Below are positions 1-7,276 of a stretch of DNA of 11,861 bases, one piece after another. Position 1 is the stretch's first letter. Every line of letters begins with the position of its first letter. This DNA comes from an uncultured Eubacteriales bacterium (GTDB lineage: Bacteria; Bacillota; Clostridia; Oscillospirales; Oscillospiraceae), in NCBI GenBank assembly GCA_900548795.1, contig URLT01000057.1, positions 1-11,861 on the forward strand, written 5' to 3'. The position numbers and the translations under genes were made by a program. A model generated the notes under the pieces. The model was not told the DNA's origin and searched no databases. It saw nothing but the letters and a program-made list of their open reading frames with translations.

Positions 1-1805
1 CCGTCCGCGTCTACACCGCCACCGGCGACGGCCACGACCTCGACGTGAAGTACACCGTCAGCGACACCACCTACACCTTCCTCATCCCGGCCACCTATAA
101 GCCCGACGTGCACACCGTGCAGGCTGCCGACGTGATCGTCGCCGTGACCTTCCGCAAGGCCTGCTACACGCTGACCAAGGCGGCCGACTGCGAGACGGAC
201 GGCATGATCTCCGTCAACGGTTCCGTCGCGACCGAGACGAGCTTCGAGTATCTCTTCATGGATCCCGTCACCATCACCGCCACGCCGAAGGACGGCTACT
301 ACGTTGCCGCCATCGTTGCGCAGAGCGCCGACGGCTCCGAGAAGTTCGAGATCACCGGCACCAAGCCTGCGGTCGACACGATCCGCGGCGACGCGCTGAC
401 CCTCAGCTTCCTGATGCCCGCCTGCGACCTGACCTACACGGTCGACTACGAGAAGTGTGACTTCTCCATCACCACCGTGTTTGACGCCGAGCAGGGCACC
501 GTTACGACCAGCCCGGCAAACATCGCGCAGCTCGACGACATCGTGACCGTCACGGTCGAGCCGAAGCCCGGCTACCGTCTGGCCTCCCTCACCGCGACCT
601 ACGCCGGCGGCGAGAAGTCCCTCGTCCTGACCGAGATCGCCGAGAACCGCTACACCTTCACCATGCCCGCGGCGGCCGTCACCGTCACGGCGCTGTTCGA
701 GGAGGTCAACTACACCGTGACCCTCACGGTCGACGGCGAGGCGACCACCGCGCTCAACGGCTTTGACACCGTGAACATCGGCGTCGATTATCTTGACACC
801 GTGACGGTCTCCGTCGCTCCGGCTGCCGGCTGGGAGCTGACCGCGATCACGGTCGACGGCGGCAAGATCACCGTCAACGAGGAAATCAAGCAGGGCGGCG
901 GCGACTACACCTTCACCATGCCCGAGCACGACGTCGCGGTCGAGGTCAAGCTCACCAAGACCGGCTACGGCCTGAAGGCTTATGCGATCAACAGCTTCGA
1001 GAGCGGCCACGGCAAGGTCACCCTCAACCCCGAGCGCGTGGCTTATGTCGGAGATCTGGTCACCATCACGGCTGACCCGGACGACGGCTACCGCGTCGGA
1101 CGCGTGATCGTTCTGGATGTCAACGGCAAGACCGTCCCGGTCAACTATGTGAAGAACGATTATGACTACATCGAGACGTGGAGCTTCACCATGCCGGCCT
1201 CCAACGTTGAGATCACGGTCAAGTTCGAGGTGCAGGGTTCGTCGTACTACGATGACGTCCGCACGGACGCGTGGTACTATAACGCCGTCACCTTCGTCAC
1301 CGACCGCGGTTACTTCAACGGCGTCAGCGAGATGCTCTTCGCGCCGTATATCGACATGAACCGCGCCATGTTCGTCACCGTGCTCGGCCGCATGGCCAAC
1401 GTCGACACGAGCATGTACATGGGTCTGGCCTTCAGCGACCTTGAGGCCGGCATGTACTACGTGCCTTACGTCAAGTGGGCCAACGAGAACGGCATCGTCC
1501 TCGGCCGCAGCGACACGATCTTTGATCCGGAGGCCTCCATCACCCGCGAGGAAATGGCCGCGATCATGTATCGCTACTGCGAGTACATCGGCATGGACAT
1601 GACGCCGAAGAACACGATGTTTATGGATCGCTACACCGACCGCAATGAGATCAGCGATTGGGCTGTGACTTATGTGGAGTGGGCAGTCGGCTGCGGCCTG
1701 ATGCGCGGCATGACTGACCACACCATCGACCCGCTGGAGCACGCCACGCGTGCGCAGGTCGCGCAGGTCATCATGAACTTCTGCGACAAGGTTCTTTACC
1801 GCTAA
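1..1805 (+). CDS. SLH-domain surface protein with InlB-like beta-repeats (5' partial)
   Basis: The reading frame is open from base 3, so the N-terminus, any signal peptide and the real start lie outside the window; the GTG at 45 is only an internal codon. What remains has at least four to five related beta-rich units, each ending in a pattern such as YTFTMPAAAVTVTALFEE, at about 410-475, 655-720, 910-960 and 1185-1235. This pattern is typical of divergent InlB B-repeat (Listeria-Bacteroides type) domains. Three SLH repeats follow, at about 1240-1400, 1430-1590 and 1620-1795, with motifs WYYNAV, YVPYVKWANENGI, ITREEMAAIMYR and THATRAQVA-like ends. SLH triplets normally bind pyruvylated secondary cell-wall polymer, so the protein is probably exported and anchored non-covalently to the wall. 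Its binding target is unknown. The gene runs opposite to everything else in the window and ends at TAA 1803-1805. Confidence 0.93.
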   Translation, partial: VRVYTATGDGHDLDVKYTVSDTTYTFLIPATYKPDVHTVQAADVIVAVTFRKACYTLTKAADCETDGMISVNGSVATETSFEYLFMDPVTITATPKDGYYVAAIVAQSADGSEKFEITGTKPAVDTIRGDALTLSFLMPACDLTYTVDYEKCDFSITTVFDAEQGTVTTSPANIAQLDDIVTVTVEPKPGYRLASLTATYAGGEKSLVLTEIAENRYTFTMPAAAVTVTALFEEVNYTVTLTVDGEATTALNGFDTVNIGVDYLDTVTVSVAPAAGWELTAITVDGGKITVNEEIKQGGGDYTFTMPEHDVAVEVKLTKTGYGLKAYAINSFESGHGKVTLNPERVAYVGDLVTITADPDDGYRVGRVIVLDVNGKTVPVNYVKNDYDYIETWSFTMPASNVEITVKFEVQGSSYYDDVRTDAWYYNAVTFVTDRGYFNGVSEMLFAPYIDMNRAMFVTVLGRMANVDTSMYMGLAFSDLEAGMYYVPYVKWANENGIVLGRSDTIFDPEASITREEMAAIMYRYCEYIGMDMTPKNTMFMDRYTDRNEISDWAVTYVEWAVGCGLMRGMTDHTIDPLEHATRAQVAQVIMNFCDKVLYR

Positions 1806-1813
1806 ACAAAAAA

Positions 1814-1839
1814 GGGAGGAGCGCCTCGGCGCTCCTCCC
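1814..1839. terminator. 11-bp GC-rich hairpin after the SLH gene
   Basis: An 11-bp perfect stem with left arm GGGAGGAGCGC closes a 4-nt loop nine bases after the SLH stop codon. Its position suggests a terminator for the + strand gene, but no T-run follows on + (TCGGCG). Six A's precede it at 1808-1813, so the U-tract lies on the - strand. It may therefore work leftward or in both directions. Confidence 0.6.
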
Positions 1840-1986
1840 TCGGCGTATCGAAAAATCTTTTTCGGCACGCCGGCAGACAGCAAACCGATTCGGAAGTCAA
1901 GCAACACCCGTCGGCGTATGAGAGAGAATACGGTAGGGGCAAAGTCAAAATCCTTGCGTAACAAGTAAAAAACGTCCCAATTTCCG

Positions 1987-2193
1987 TGTCATTGCGAGGC
2001 CGCAGCGCGGCCGTGGCAATCTTAAAGTGAACGGTATGGCATCCCGTGGCGAAGCACGGGAGCGGGAAGCAAAAAGGAATACCTATAAAAAAACAAGAGC
2101 TTGGCTGCTTCGTTCCACTCAACCATAGTTCGTTTCGGGATGACAAATCGCTTCGTTAAAGATTGCCGCGTCGCTTCGCTCCTCGCAATGACA
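1987..2193. repeat. 207-bp element with 13-bp perfect terminal inverted repeats
   Basis: The ends are TGTCATTGCGAGG (1987-1999) and its exact reverse complement CCTCGCAATGACA (2181-2193). Each end belongs to a 30-40-bp imperfect palindrome running from ATTGC to GCAAT; the inner sides also match in inverted orientation (GGCAATCTT against AAGATTGCC). Inside lie a hairpin CCCGTG/CACGGG (2043-2060) and a second nested inverted pair CATCCCG (2040-2046) and CGGGATG (2136-2142). There is no transposase gene. The CATTGCGAGG...GGCAATC type of unit is a familiar interspersed repeat in clostridial genomes, so this is probably a nested pair of MITE- or REP-like units. Confidence 0.7.
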
Positions 2194-2279
2194 GGATCGG
2201 GAGGTTTGATTGAAAATACGGAACGAAAAACCGAATCTTCGGAATCCGAAAACGGTAGGTTTTTGATTAAAAATGCTTG

Positions 2280-2369
2280 GGAACCTCTGAAACAATCATC
2301 TGCGTCGCTCAGCGGGTCTTTTGCCCCCACTGATACGGATTCCTGATTCAAATATTGAATCAAGAATCC
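2280..2369 (+). repeat. Shortened copy A of the 109-bp palindromic element
   Basis: The left half (GGAACCTCTGAAACAATCA, then a shared CTCAGCGGGTCTTTT block at 2309-2323 and ACTGAT) matches copies B (3971-4079) and C (10716-10824). The right half is shortened and replaced by a near-perfect hairpin: 15 nt at 2337-2351 pair with 2355-2369 with one mismatch and a 3-nt loop. At 90 bp it looks like a deleted or rearranged copy. Confidence 0.7.
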
Positions 2370-2370
2370 C

Positions 2371-2469
2371 GTGTGCTACGCACACTCGCAATCGTGCGAA
2401 TGCACGCTGCGCCGTCTCGTGCAGACTCTGACGCGCCGTTGGCGCTATAAAAAGCGCTTCAAGCTTTTT
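2371..2469. other. Run of short hairpins
   Basis: Five short stem-loops lie nearly back to back: GTGTGC-TAC-GCACAC (2371-2385), TCGCA-ATCG-TGCGA (2386-2399), GCACG/CGTGC just after 2402, GCGCT/AGCGC near 2443-2456, and AAAAAGC/GCTTTTT (2449-2469, 7-nt loop). The last carries a T-run on both strands and could be a weak bidirectional terminator. No RNA family is recognised. Confidence 0.4.
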
Positions 2470-2522
2470 AACAGATTCTGGTATCAGCCGAAACGATCCA
2501 ATCAGCGACGAAGCTCAAGCGC

Positions 2523-2583
2523 AAAACGCTCCCCGGGAGCAGAGCACGAACGGCCGTGTCCGTGCCCGCCCTCGGGGAGCGTT
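2523..2583 (-). terminator. Probable tyrS terminator
   Basis: An 11-bp perfect stem, AACGCTCCCCG (2525-2535) with CGGGGAGCGTT (2573-2583), encloses a smaller GCACG/CGTGC hairpin. Read on the - strand it lies about 44 nt after the tyrS stop and ends in TTTT, two T's within the stem and two after it. A second GC-rich hairpin, GCCGCGC/GCGCGGC, lies between it and the stop codon. The short T-run makes this a moderate call. Confidence 0.6.
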
Positions 2584-2626
2584 GCGTTGCTTTGCCGCGC
2601 AAAGACCGCGCGGCCTCGGCGGGGCT

Positions 2627-3850
2627 TTATGTCAAAATTGCCTTGTGGTAGACCTTTTTGCCCTTGCGGAGCTTCACGCCGCGGCGGAGCTGCTCGGCCG
2701 TGAAGCAGACGTCGATGCCGCTGACCTTTTCGTCGTCGGCCAGCACGCCGCCCTGCTGCACCAGCCGGCGCGCCTCGCTTCTCGTGGGCGCCAGCTTGCA
2801 GGCCATCATGAGGTCGAGGATCGCGATCTTGCCGTCGGTGAGCTGCGCCTCGGTCAGCTCGGTCGTGGGCATATCGGAGTCGTCCGCGCCGCCCGCGAAG
2901 AGCGCCTTGGCCGCCGTGCGCGCCTTTTCGGCCTCCGCCTCGCCGTGGACGAGCTTCGTCAGCTCATAGGCGAGGAGCTCCTTGGCCTTGTTCAGTTCGC
3001 TGCCCTCCCACTTGTCCATCTCGTCGATCTGCTCGAGCGGCAGGAAGGTCAGCATCCGGATGCACTTCATGACGTCGGCGTCGTCGATGTTGCGCCAGTA
3101 TTGGAAGAAATCGAACGGGGAGGTCTTGTTCGGGTCGAGCCAGACCGCGCCCTTGGCCGTCTTGCCCATCTTTTTGCCCTCGGAATTGAGCAGCAGCGTG
3201 ATGGTCATGGCGTGGGCGTCCTTGCCGAGCTTGCGGCGGATCAGCTCGGTGCCGCCGAGCATATTGCTCCACTGGTCGTTGCCGCCGAACTGCATGTTGC
3301 AGCCGTAGTGCTGGAACAGGTAGTAAAAATCGTAGGACTGCATGGGCATGTAGTTGAACTCGAGGAAGCTCAGCCCCTTCTCCATGCGCTGCTTGAAGCA
3401 CTCGGCGCGCAGCATATTGTTGACCGAGAAGCACGCGCCGACGTCGCGAATGAACTCGATATAGTTGAGGTTCAGCAGCCAGTCGGCGTTGTTGACCATC
3501 TGCGCCTTGCCCTCGCCGAATTCGATGAAGCGCTCCATCTGCTTTTTGAAGCAGGCGCAGTTGTGCTCGATCGTCTCGCGGGTCATCATCGAGCGCATGT
3601 CCGTGCGGCCGGACGGGTCGCCGATCATGGCCGTGCCGCCGCCAATGAGGGCGATGGGCTTGTTGCCGGCCATTTGCAGACGCTTCATCAGGCAAAGCGC
3701 CATAAAGTGGCCGACGTGCAGCGAGTCGGCCGTCGGGTCGAAGCCGATGTAGAACGTGGCCTTGCCGTTGTCGATCATTTCGCGGATCTCTTCTTCGTTG
3801 GTCACCTGCGCGATCAGACCGCGGGCGACCAGCTCGTCGTATACCTTCAT
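2627..3850 (-). CDS. tyrS: Tyrosyl-tRNA synthetase
   Basis: Cytoplasmic class I enzyme that joins tyrosine to tRNA-Tyr using ATP. The 407-aa product has the normal full length. The HIGH-type motif is HVGH (45-48), followed by ALIGGGTAMIGDPSGRTD (about 67-84). The tyrosine pocket region holds QSYDFYYLFQ (171-180) and FGGNDQW (188-194). The KMSKS-type loop is KMGKT (227-231), the usual TyrRS variant. A C-terminal S4 RNA-binding domain covers about 345-407. The ATG at 3850 follows a perfect AGGAGG (3855-3860, - strand) by four bases. The gene is transcribed alone from its own promoter through a tyrosine T-box, so expression should rise when tRNA-Tyr is uncharged. Nothing is missing or damaged. 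Confidence 0.98.
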   Translation of the reverse strand: MKVYDELVARGLIAQVTNEEEIREMIDNGKATFYIGFDPTADSLHVGHFMALCLMKRLQMAGNKPIALIGGGTAMIGDPSGRTDMRSMMTRETIEHNCACFKKQMERFIEFGEGKAQMVNNADWLLNLNYIEFIRDVGACFSVNNMLRAECFKQRMEKGLSFLEFNYMPMQSYDFYYLFQHYGCNMQFGGNDQWSNMLGGTELIRRKLGKDAHAMTITLLLNSEGKKMGKTAKGAVWLDPNKTSPFDFFQYWRNIDDADVMKCIRMLTFLPLEQIDEMDKWEGSELNKAKELLAYELTKLVHGEAEAEKARTAAKALFAGGADDSDMPTTELTEAQLTDGKIAILDLMMACKLAPTRSEARRLVQQGGVLADDEKVSGIDVCFTAEQLRRGVKLRKGKKVYHKAILT

Positions 3851-3860
3851 AGTTCCTCCT

Positions 3861-3899
3861 AAAAAATCAACGCCCTCTGCCCGGTGCTCCGGACAGAGG
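3861..3899 (-). terminator. T-box regulatory terminator
   Basis: On the - strand RNA, CCUCUGUCCGG pairs with CCGGGCAGAGG (one U-G pair) around an AGCA loop, and a run of six U's follows at 3866-3861. Its 5' arm shares CCUCU with the antiterminator, so the two folds exclude each other. The U-run ends one base before the tyrS ribosome binding site. Confidence 0.93.
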
Positions 3900-3970
3900 A
3901 CGTAAAAAATTACGCGGTACCACCTCTGGTTCGCAGACGCCTCGCGGCGGCTGCCTCGGCGGGTCGTGAA

Positions 3971-4079
3971 GGATGCTCTGATTCAATCGCAAGAGTGGTC
4001 AGCGCGGGATTTTGTTTCAAACCGATCAGTTGGGACAAAAGACCCGCTGAACGCCGCAGACGATTGATTCTGAGGTTCC
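3971..4079 (-). repeat. 109-bp palindromic element, copy B, inside the T-box leader
   Basis: The ends are 19-bp imperfect inverted repeats: GGATGCTCTGATTCAATCG (3971-3989, +) and GGAACCTCAGAATCAATCG (4079-4061, -). By eye it aligns with copy C (10716-10824) without gaps, with about 14 mismatches in 109. Inner blocks CAGC-GGG and TTTTGT have matching partners, so the whole element can fold into one long hairpin. There is no coding capacity. Flanking TGAA and TTAA agree at three of four bases, which is weak evidence for a target duplication. Confidence 0.85.
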
Positions 4080-4244
4080 TTAAAACCCCTGCGCGCTCAC
4101 GGGCGCACCCGTCCGACCCTACTGCCGCTTCAGGCCGGCCGCTCCGGGATGTAGTTCGCCGCGTCCTCCGGCCGCCTTGCACCAACCGGCGGCTCTCTGC
4201 GCGTGAAGCGCGCGGGTACTTCTTCCCTTCCTTGCGTTTTTTCT

Positions 4245-4273
4245 ATCCTATCAGACAAATCGGCTTTTGTCAA
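4245..4273 (-). promoter_or_regulatory. Sigma-A promoter of the tyrS T-box transcript
   Basis: A consensus -35 TTGACA (4273-4268) and a -10 TAGGAT (4250-4245) are separated by exactly 17 bases. The start is expected near 4238, just before stem I. The -35 hexamer contains the recN stop codon TGA (4272-4270). Confidence 0.9.
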
Positions 4274-5928
4274 GCCTGTCTTTGCTTGAGCATCTCGCCC
4301 GCGCTTTGCAGGGTCGTCTCGGTGATGTTCGCGCCGCCGATGATGCGCGCCAGCTCCTGCCGCCGCCCCTCGAAGTCCAGCGGCGTGACCTCGGTATAGG
4401 TGCGGCCGCCGGCCTCGCGCTTGGCGATGCGGAAATGCGTGTCGGCAAGCGCCGCAAGCTGCGGCAGATGCGTCACGCAGAGCACCTGCTTTGTGCGCGA
4501 AACGGCCAGCAGCTTTTCGGCCACGCGCTGTGCGGCGCGGCCGGAGACGCCGGTGTCGACCTCGTCAAAGATCAGCGTGGGCACGCGGTCGCGCTCGGCC
4601 AGCACGTTCTTGAGCGCCAGCATGATGCGCGCAAGCTCGCCGCCGGAGGCGACCTTGCTCAGCGGCTTGAGCGCTTCGCCGGCATTGGCCGTCATATAAA
4701 ACGCGACGGCGTCCGCGCCCAGCGGCGTCAGCTCCGTCTCGGTGAATACGCAGGAAAATTCGACCTTTTTCATGTCCAGCTCGGCCAGCTCGGAGCAAAT
4801 GCGCGCGCTGAGCTGCTCGCCCGCCCGCTTGCGGCGCTCGCGCAGCACGAGCGCGGCCTCCTGCGCCGTCTGCTCGGCGGCGCGCAGCTTTTTCTTGAGC
4901 TGCTCGACGCGGTCGCTGGAAAATTCGATCTCATCGAGCTCATTTTTGGCCTTTTCCAGATAGGCCAGCATCTCCTCGCAGGTCGGGCCGTACTTGCGGC
5001 GCAGCCGGTGCAGGATGTCGAGCCGCTGCTCGACGTCGTCCAGCTCGGCCTCGCTGAAGCTCAGCGCGTCGACCTGCTCGGCGACCTGCTCGGCGCAGTC
5101 GCGCACGCGGTACATGAGGTCGGCCACCGTCTCCTGAAGCGGGGCAAACTGGTCGTCGATGCGCGAAAGCCGCGCCAGTGCGCGCTCCGCCTGACCCAGC
5201 AGGGTCGCCGCGCCGTCGGTCTGACTGTCGCCGTCAAGGCAGGCGGAGGCCTCGTGCAGCCCGTCGGAGAGCTTCTCGGCGTTTTGCATCAGCTTGCGCC
5301 GCGCCTCCAGCTCCTCCTCCTCACCGGGGCGCAGATGCGCCTTCGTCAGCTCGTCGATCTGGTATTGCAGCGACTCCATGCGGCGCAGCTTTTCGCTCTC
5401 GTCCATGGAGAGCCGGTCGATCTCGCGGCGCAGGGCGCGCACGGCCTCGAAGCGCTCGGCGTAGGCCGCACGCTCGGCCTCGTCCTCGGCGAAGCTGTCG
5501 AGCAGGGTGAGGTGCTGTGCCTCGTCGAAGAGGGCGGCGCTGTCATGCTGGCCGTGGATGTTGATGAGCTGGACGCCCAGCCTTTTCAGCACACCGACCG
5601 TGACGGCCGTTCCGTTCACGCGGCAGAGATTTTTCCCGTCAACGGTCAGCTCGCGCCGGATGTCCGTCTCGGCGTCGTAGGGCACGCCGTTTTCGGCGAA
5701 CCACGGCAGCTCGGGCACGCGGTCGAAGATCGCGCGCACGCAGGCGCGGCTCGCGCCGGTGCGGATCATGTCGCGGTAGGTGCGCTCGCCGAGAATGGCG
5801 GAGATCGCGTCGATCACGATCGATTTGCCCGCGCCCGTCTCGCCGGTCATAACGTTGAAGCCGTCCTCAAAGACGATCTCTGCCTGCTCGATGACGGCGA
5901 TGTTCTCAATGTGCAGCAGTCGAAGCAT
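4270..5928 (-). CDS. recN: DNA repair ATPase RecN
   Basis: SMC-like ATPase that gathers DNA ends in double-strand break repair; it acts on the nucleoid. The 552 aa match the family length. The N-terminal part has Walker A GETGAGKS (29-36). A long heptad-rich coiled-coil region spans about 150-350. The C-terminal half carries the ABC signature SGGEL (428-432), Walker B LIFDEVD (452-458) and the switch histidine in VLCVTHLPQ (H487). The ATG at 5928 follows a G-rich site (GGGGGA, spacing about 9), weaker than its neighbours' sites. It starts 21 nt after argR, the usual Firmicute argR-recN pair, and is the last gene of the operon. Its stop overlaps the tyrS -35 box, and no separate terminator is visible between the two units. 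Confidence 0.97.
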   Translation of the reverse strand: MLRLLHIENIAVIEQAEIVFEDGFNVMTGETGAGKSIVIDAISAILGERTYRDMIRTGASRACVRAIFDRVPELPWFAENGVPYDAETDIRRELTVDGKNLCRVNGTAVTVGVLKRLGVQLINIHGQHDSAALFDEAQHLTLLDSFAEDEAERAAYAERFEAVRALRREIDRLSMDESEKLRRMESLQYQIDELTKAHLRPGEEEELEARRKLMQNAEKLSDGLHEASACLDGDSQTDGAATLLGQAERALARLSRIDDQFAPLQETVADLMYRVRDCAEQVAEQVDALSFSEAELDDVEQRLDILHRLRRKYGPTCEEMLAYLEKAKNELDEIEFSSDRVEQLKKKLRAAEQTAQEAALVLRERRKRAGEQLSARICSELAELDMKKVEFSCVFTETELTPLGADAVAFYMTANAGEALKPLSKVASGGELARIMLALKNVLAERDRVPTLIFDEVDTGVSGRAAQRVAEKLLAVSRTKQVLCVTHLPQLAALADTHFRIAKREAGGRTYTEVTPLDFEGRRQELARIIGGANITETTLQSAGEMLKQRQA

Positions 5929-5949
5929 AGCGCTTGTCCCCCGGCAATT

Positions 5950-6402
5950 TTAATCGAGCATTCTGTGGATCTCCGCGCAGAATTCCGCGGCGGAGGCGTT
6001 GTCTCGCATAATGACGAGCGTCGTGTCGTCGCCGGAGAGCGTGCCGACCACGTCAGGCATGTGCAGCGCGTCGATGTTTGCGCCGGCGGCCGCGCCGAGA
6101 CCGGGCACGGTCTTGACGACGATCAGGTTTTGCGCATAGTCGATGTTCGTGACGCATTCGCGGAAGATCACGCGGAAGCGGCTGTCAAAGCGGTTGACGT
6201 CGTGGGTCTGCGGCGCGGAATAGTGGTAGCCGCCCAGCCCGTCGAGCGTTTTGATGATGCGCAGTTCCTTGATGTCGCGCGAAACGGTCGCCTGCGTGCT
6301 GCGGAAGCCGCAGGCGTTCAGCTCGTTGAGCAGCTGCTCCTGCGTTTCAATGTGTTTTTCGGCGATCAGCTCCAGAATTTTCTTCTGACGGTTCGCTTTC
6401 AT
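5950..6402 (-). CDS. argR: Arginine repressor ArgR/AhrC
   Basis: Hexameric transcription factor that senses L-arginine, represses arginine synthesis and often activates catabolism. The 150 aa are full length. The N-terminal winged helix contains the recognition helix STQATVSRDIKEL (35-47). The C-terminal oligomerisation and arginine-binding domain includes TVPGLGAAAGANID (98-111) and GTLSGDDTTLVI (120-131), whose paired aspartates bind arginine in known members. The ATG at 6402 follows a good GGGAGG site (6410-6415), seven bases away. It lies 16 nt after nadK and 21 nt before recN, within one operon. No clear ARG box was identified in this window. Confidence 0.97.
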   Translation of the reverse strand: MKANRQKKILELIAEKHIETQEQLLNELNACGFRSTQATVSRDIKELRIIKTLDGLGGYHYSAPQTHDVNRFDSRFRVIFRECVTNIDYAQNLIVVKTVPGLGAAAGANIDALHMPDVVGTLSGDDTTLVIMRDNASAAEFCAEIHRMLD

Positions 6403-6418
6403 GAGGAAACCTCCCGAT

Positions 6419-7276
6419 TTATTTGAACTTATTTCTTACAATGTCGAAAAAGCTGCGGTCGCTGAGGCGAACGAGCTTCGTGGTGCAGGACGCGGCGGTC
6501 ACGGTGACGCGGTCGCCCGCGCTCAGGCGCAGGGCGCGGCCGCCGTCGACCGAGAGAAAGGCGCTTTTCCTGCCGATGCGCCCGATGGTCGCGGTGATCG
6601 TCCGGTTGGACGCCGTGACGACGGTTTTCGTGCGCAGGTCGTGGGCGCAGATCGGCGTGATGACGATGTTATGCGCCGACGGCTCGACGATCGGCCCTCC
6701 GGCGGACATGGAATAGGCCGTCGAGCCGGTGGGCGTGGCGAGAATGACGCCGTCGCCGCTGAAGCTGACGATCTCGACACCGTCACAACTCAGGCTCATC
6801 TGCACCACGCGCGCCACGGCGCCCTTGGTGATCACGGCGTCGTTGAGCGCGACCTCGTCGGCGATGCATTTTCCGTCGTGCTCCGCGCGCACGCGGAGCA
6901 TCATGCGCTCCTCCACGCGCCAGCCGTCGCCGGCCAGCAGCCTCAGGCGCTCCATGTCGGAGGCCTCCAGCTCGGCCATGAAGCCCATCGTGCCGATGTT
7001 CACGCCCAGCACGGGGACACCGGCGCGCGTGGCGGCCTTGGAGGCGTGCAGGATCGTGCCGTCGCCGCCGAAGCAGATCAGAAGGTCGGCCGTCGGCAGC
7101 TCGCGGTGCAGCTCCTTGAGCACGATGCCGCGCGGCAGCTCAAAGCTGCGATCCACGTCAAAGGCGAGGCAGATGCTCGTTTCGATGCCCGCGTCGTCGA
7201 GGATCTGCGCGGCCTGCAGGGCATATTTGAAATTCCAGTCCCGATAAGGATTCGGGGTCAAAATGACTTTTTTCAT
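6419..7276 (-). CDS. nadK: NAD kinase
   Basis: Cytoplasmic enzyme that phosphorylates NAD to NADP. The 285 aa show the family's landmarks: catalytic GGDGT (70-74), NIGTMGF (93-99), the ND pair (145-146) and the glycine-rich block GDGVILATPTGSTAYSMSAG (174-193). The ATG at 7276 overlaps the tlyA stop in an ATGA arrangement, and no clear Shine-Dalgarno site precedes it, so translation is probably coupled to tlyA. Its place between tlyA and argR matches many Firmicutes. NADPH made downstream supports the isoprenoid pathway begun by dxs, but a functional link is only inference. Confidence 0.97.
   Translation of the reverse strand: MKKVILTPNPYRDWNFKYALQAAQILDDAGIETSICLAFDVDRSFELPRGIVLKELHRELPTADLLICFGGDGTILHASKAATRAGVPVLGVNIGTMGFMAELEASDMERLRLLAGDGWRVEERMMLRVRAEHDGKCIADEVALNDAVITKGAVARVVQMSLSCDGVEIVSFSGDGVILATPTGSTAYSMSAGGPIVEPSAHNIVITPICAHDLRTKTVVTASNRTITATIGRIGRKSAFLSVDGGRALRLSAGDRVTVTAASCTTKLVRLSDRSFFDIVRNKFK

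Larger units (their letters stand above)
1840..2626. other. Gene-free spacer rich in palindromes
   Basis: About 790 bases between the convergent SLH and tyrS genes. No open frame here has recognisable protein character; the short frames cross repeats and hairpins. The spacer contains an A/T hairpin at 1842-1871 (GGCGT/ACGCC outside, CGAAAAA/TTTTTCG inside), the element at 1987-2193, the short repeat copy at 2280-2369, small hairpins at 2371-2469 and the tyrS terminator, each listed separately. It looks like a landing zone for interspersed palindromic repeats. Confidence 0.7.
3861..4238 (-). promoter_or_regulatory. Tyrosine-specific T-box riboswitch leader of tyrS
   Basis: T-box leaders bind uncharged tRNA and switch between terminator and antiterminator. 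Stem I shows the usual AGAGA stretch followed by GCCGCCGGTTGGTG (near 4200-4180). The specifier loop reads GAACTACATCC, with the Tyr codon UAC at 4153-4151. The T-box motif AGAGGTGGTACCGCG lies at 3927-3913. Its AGAGG pairs with CCUCU (3899-3895), and CGUAA pairs with UUACG, forming the antiterminator. The UGGU bulge fits the ACCA end expected for tRNA-Tyr. A 109-bp palindromic repeat (3971-4079) is inserted between the stem III region and the antiterminator, making the leader about 378 nt long. Confidence 0.96.

Noticed and set aside
2022..2363. Overlapping short open frames on both strands of the spacer
   Set aside because: They run through inverted repeats and hairpins and have no plausible starts, sites or protein signature.
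1842..2469. CRISPR array suggested by many short repeats
   Set aside because: The repeats are inverted and unevenly spaced, with no constant direct repeat and spacer pattern, and no cas genes are present.
2582..3862. Long + strand open frame of 426 codons
   Set aside because: It lies opposite tyrS, whose motifs are unmistakable. The predicted protein is low-complexity, a typical shadow frame in GC-rich DNA.
4267..6426. 719-codon + strand open frame
   Set aside because: It spans recN and argR antisense, and its Ala/Leu/Arg/His-rich composition has no domain character.
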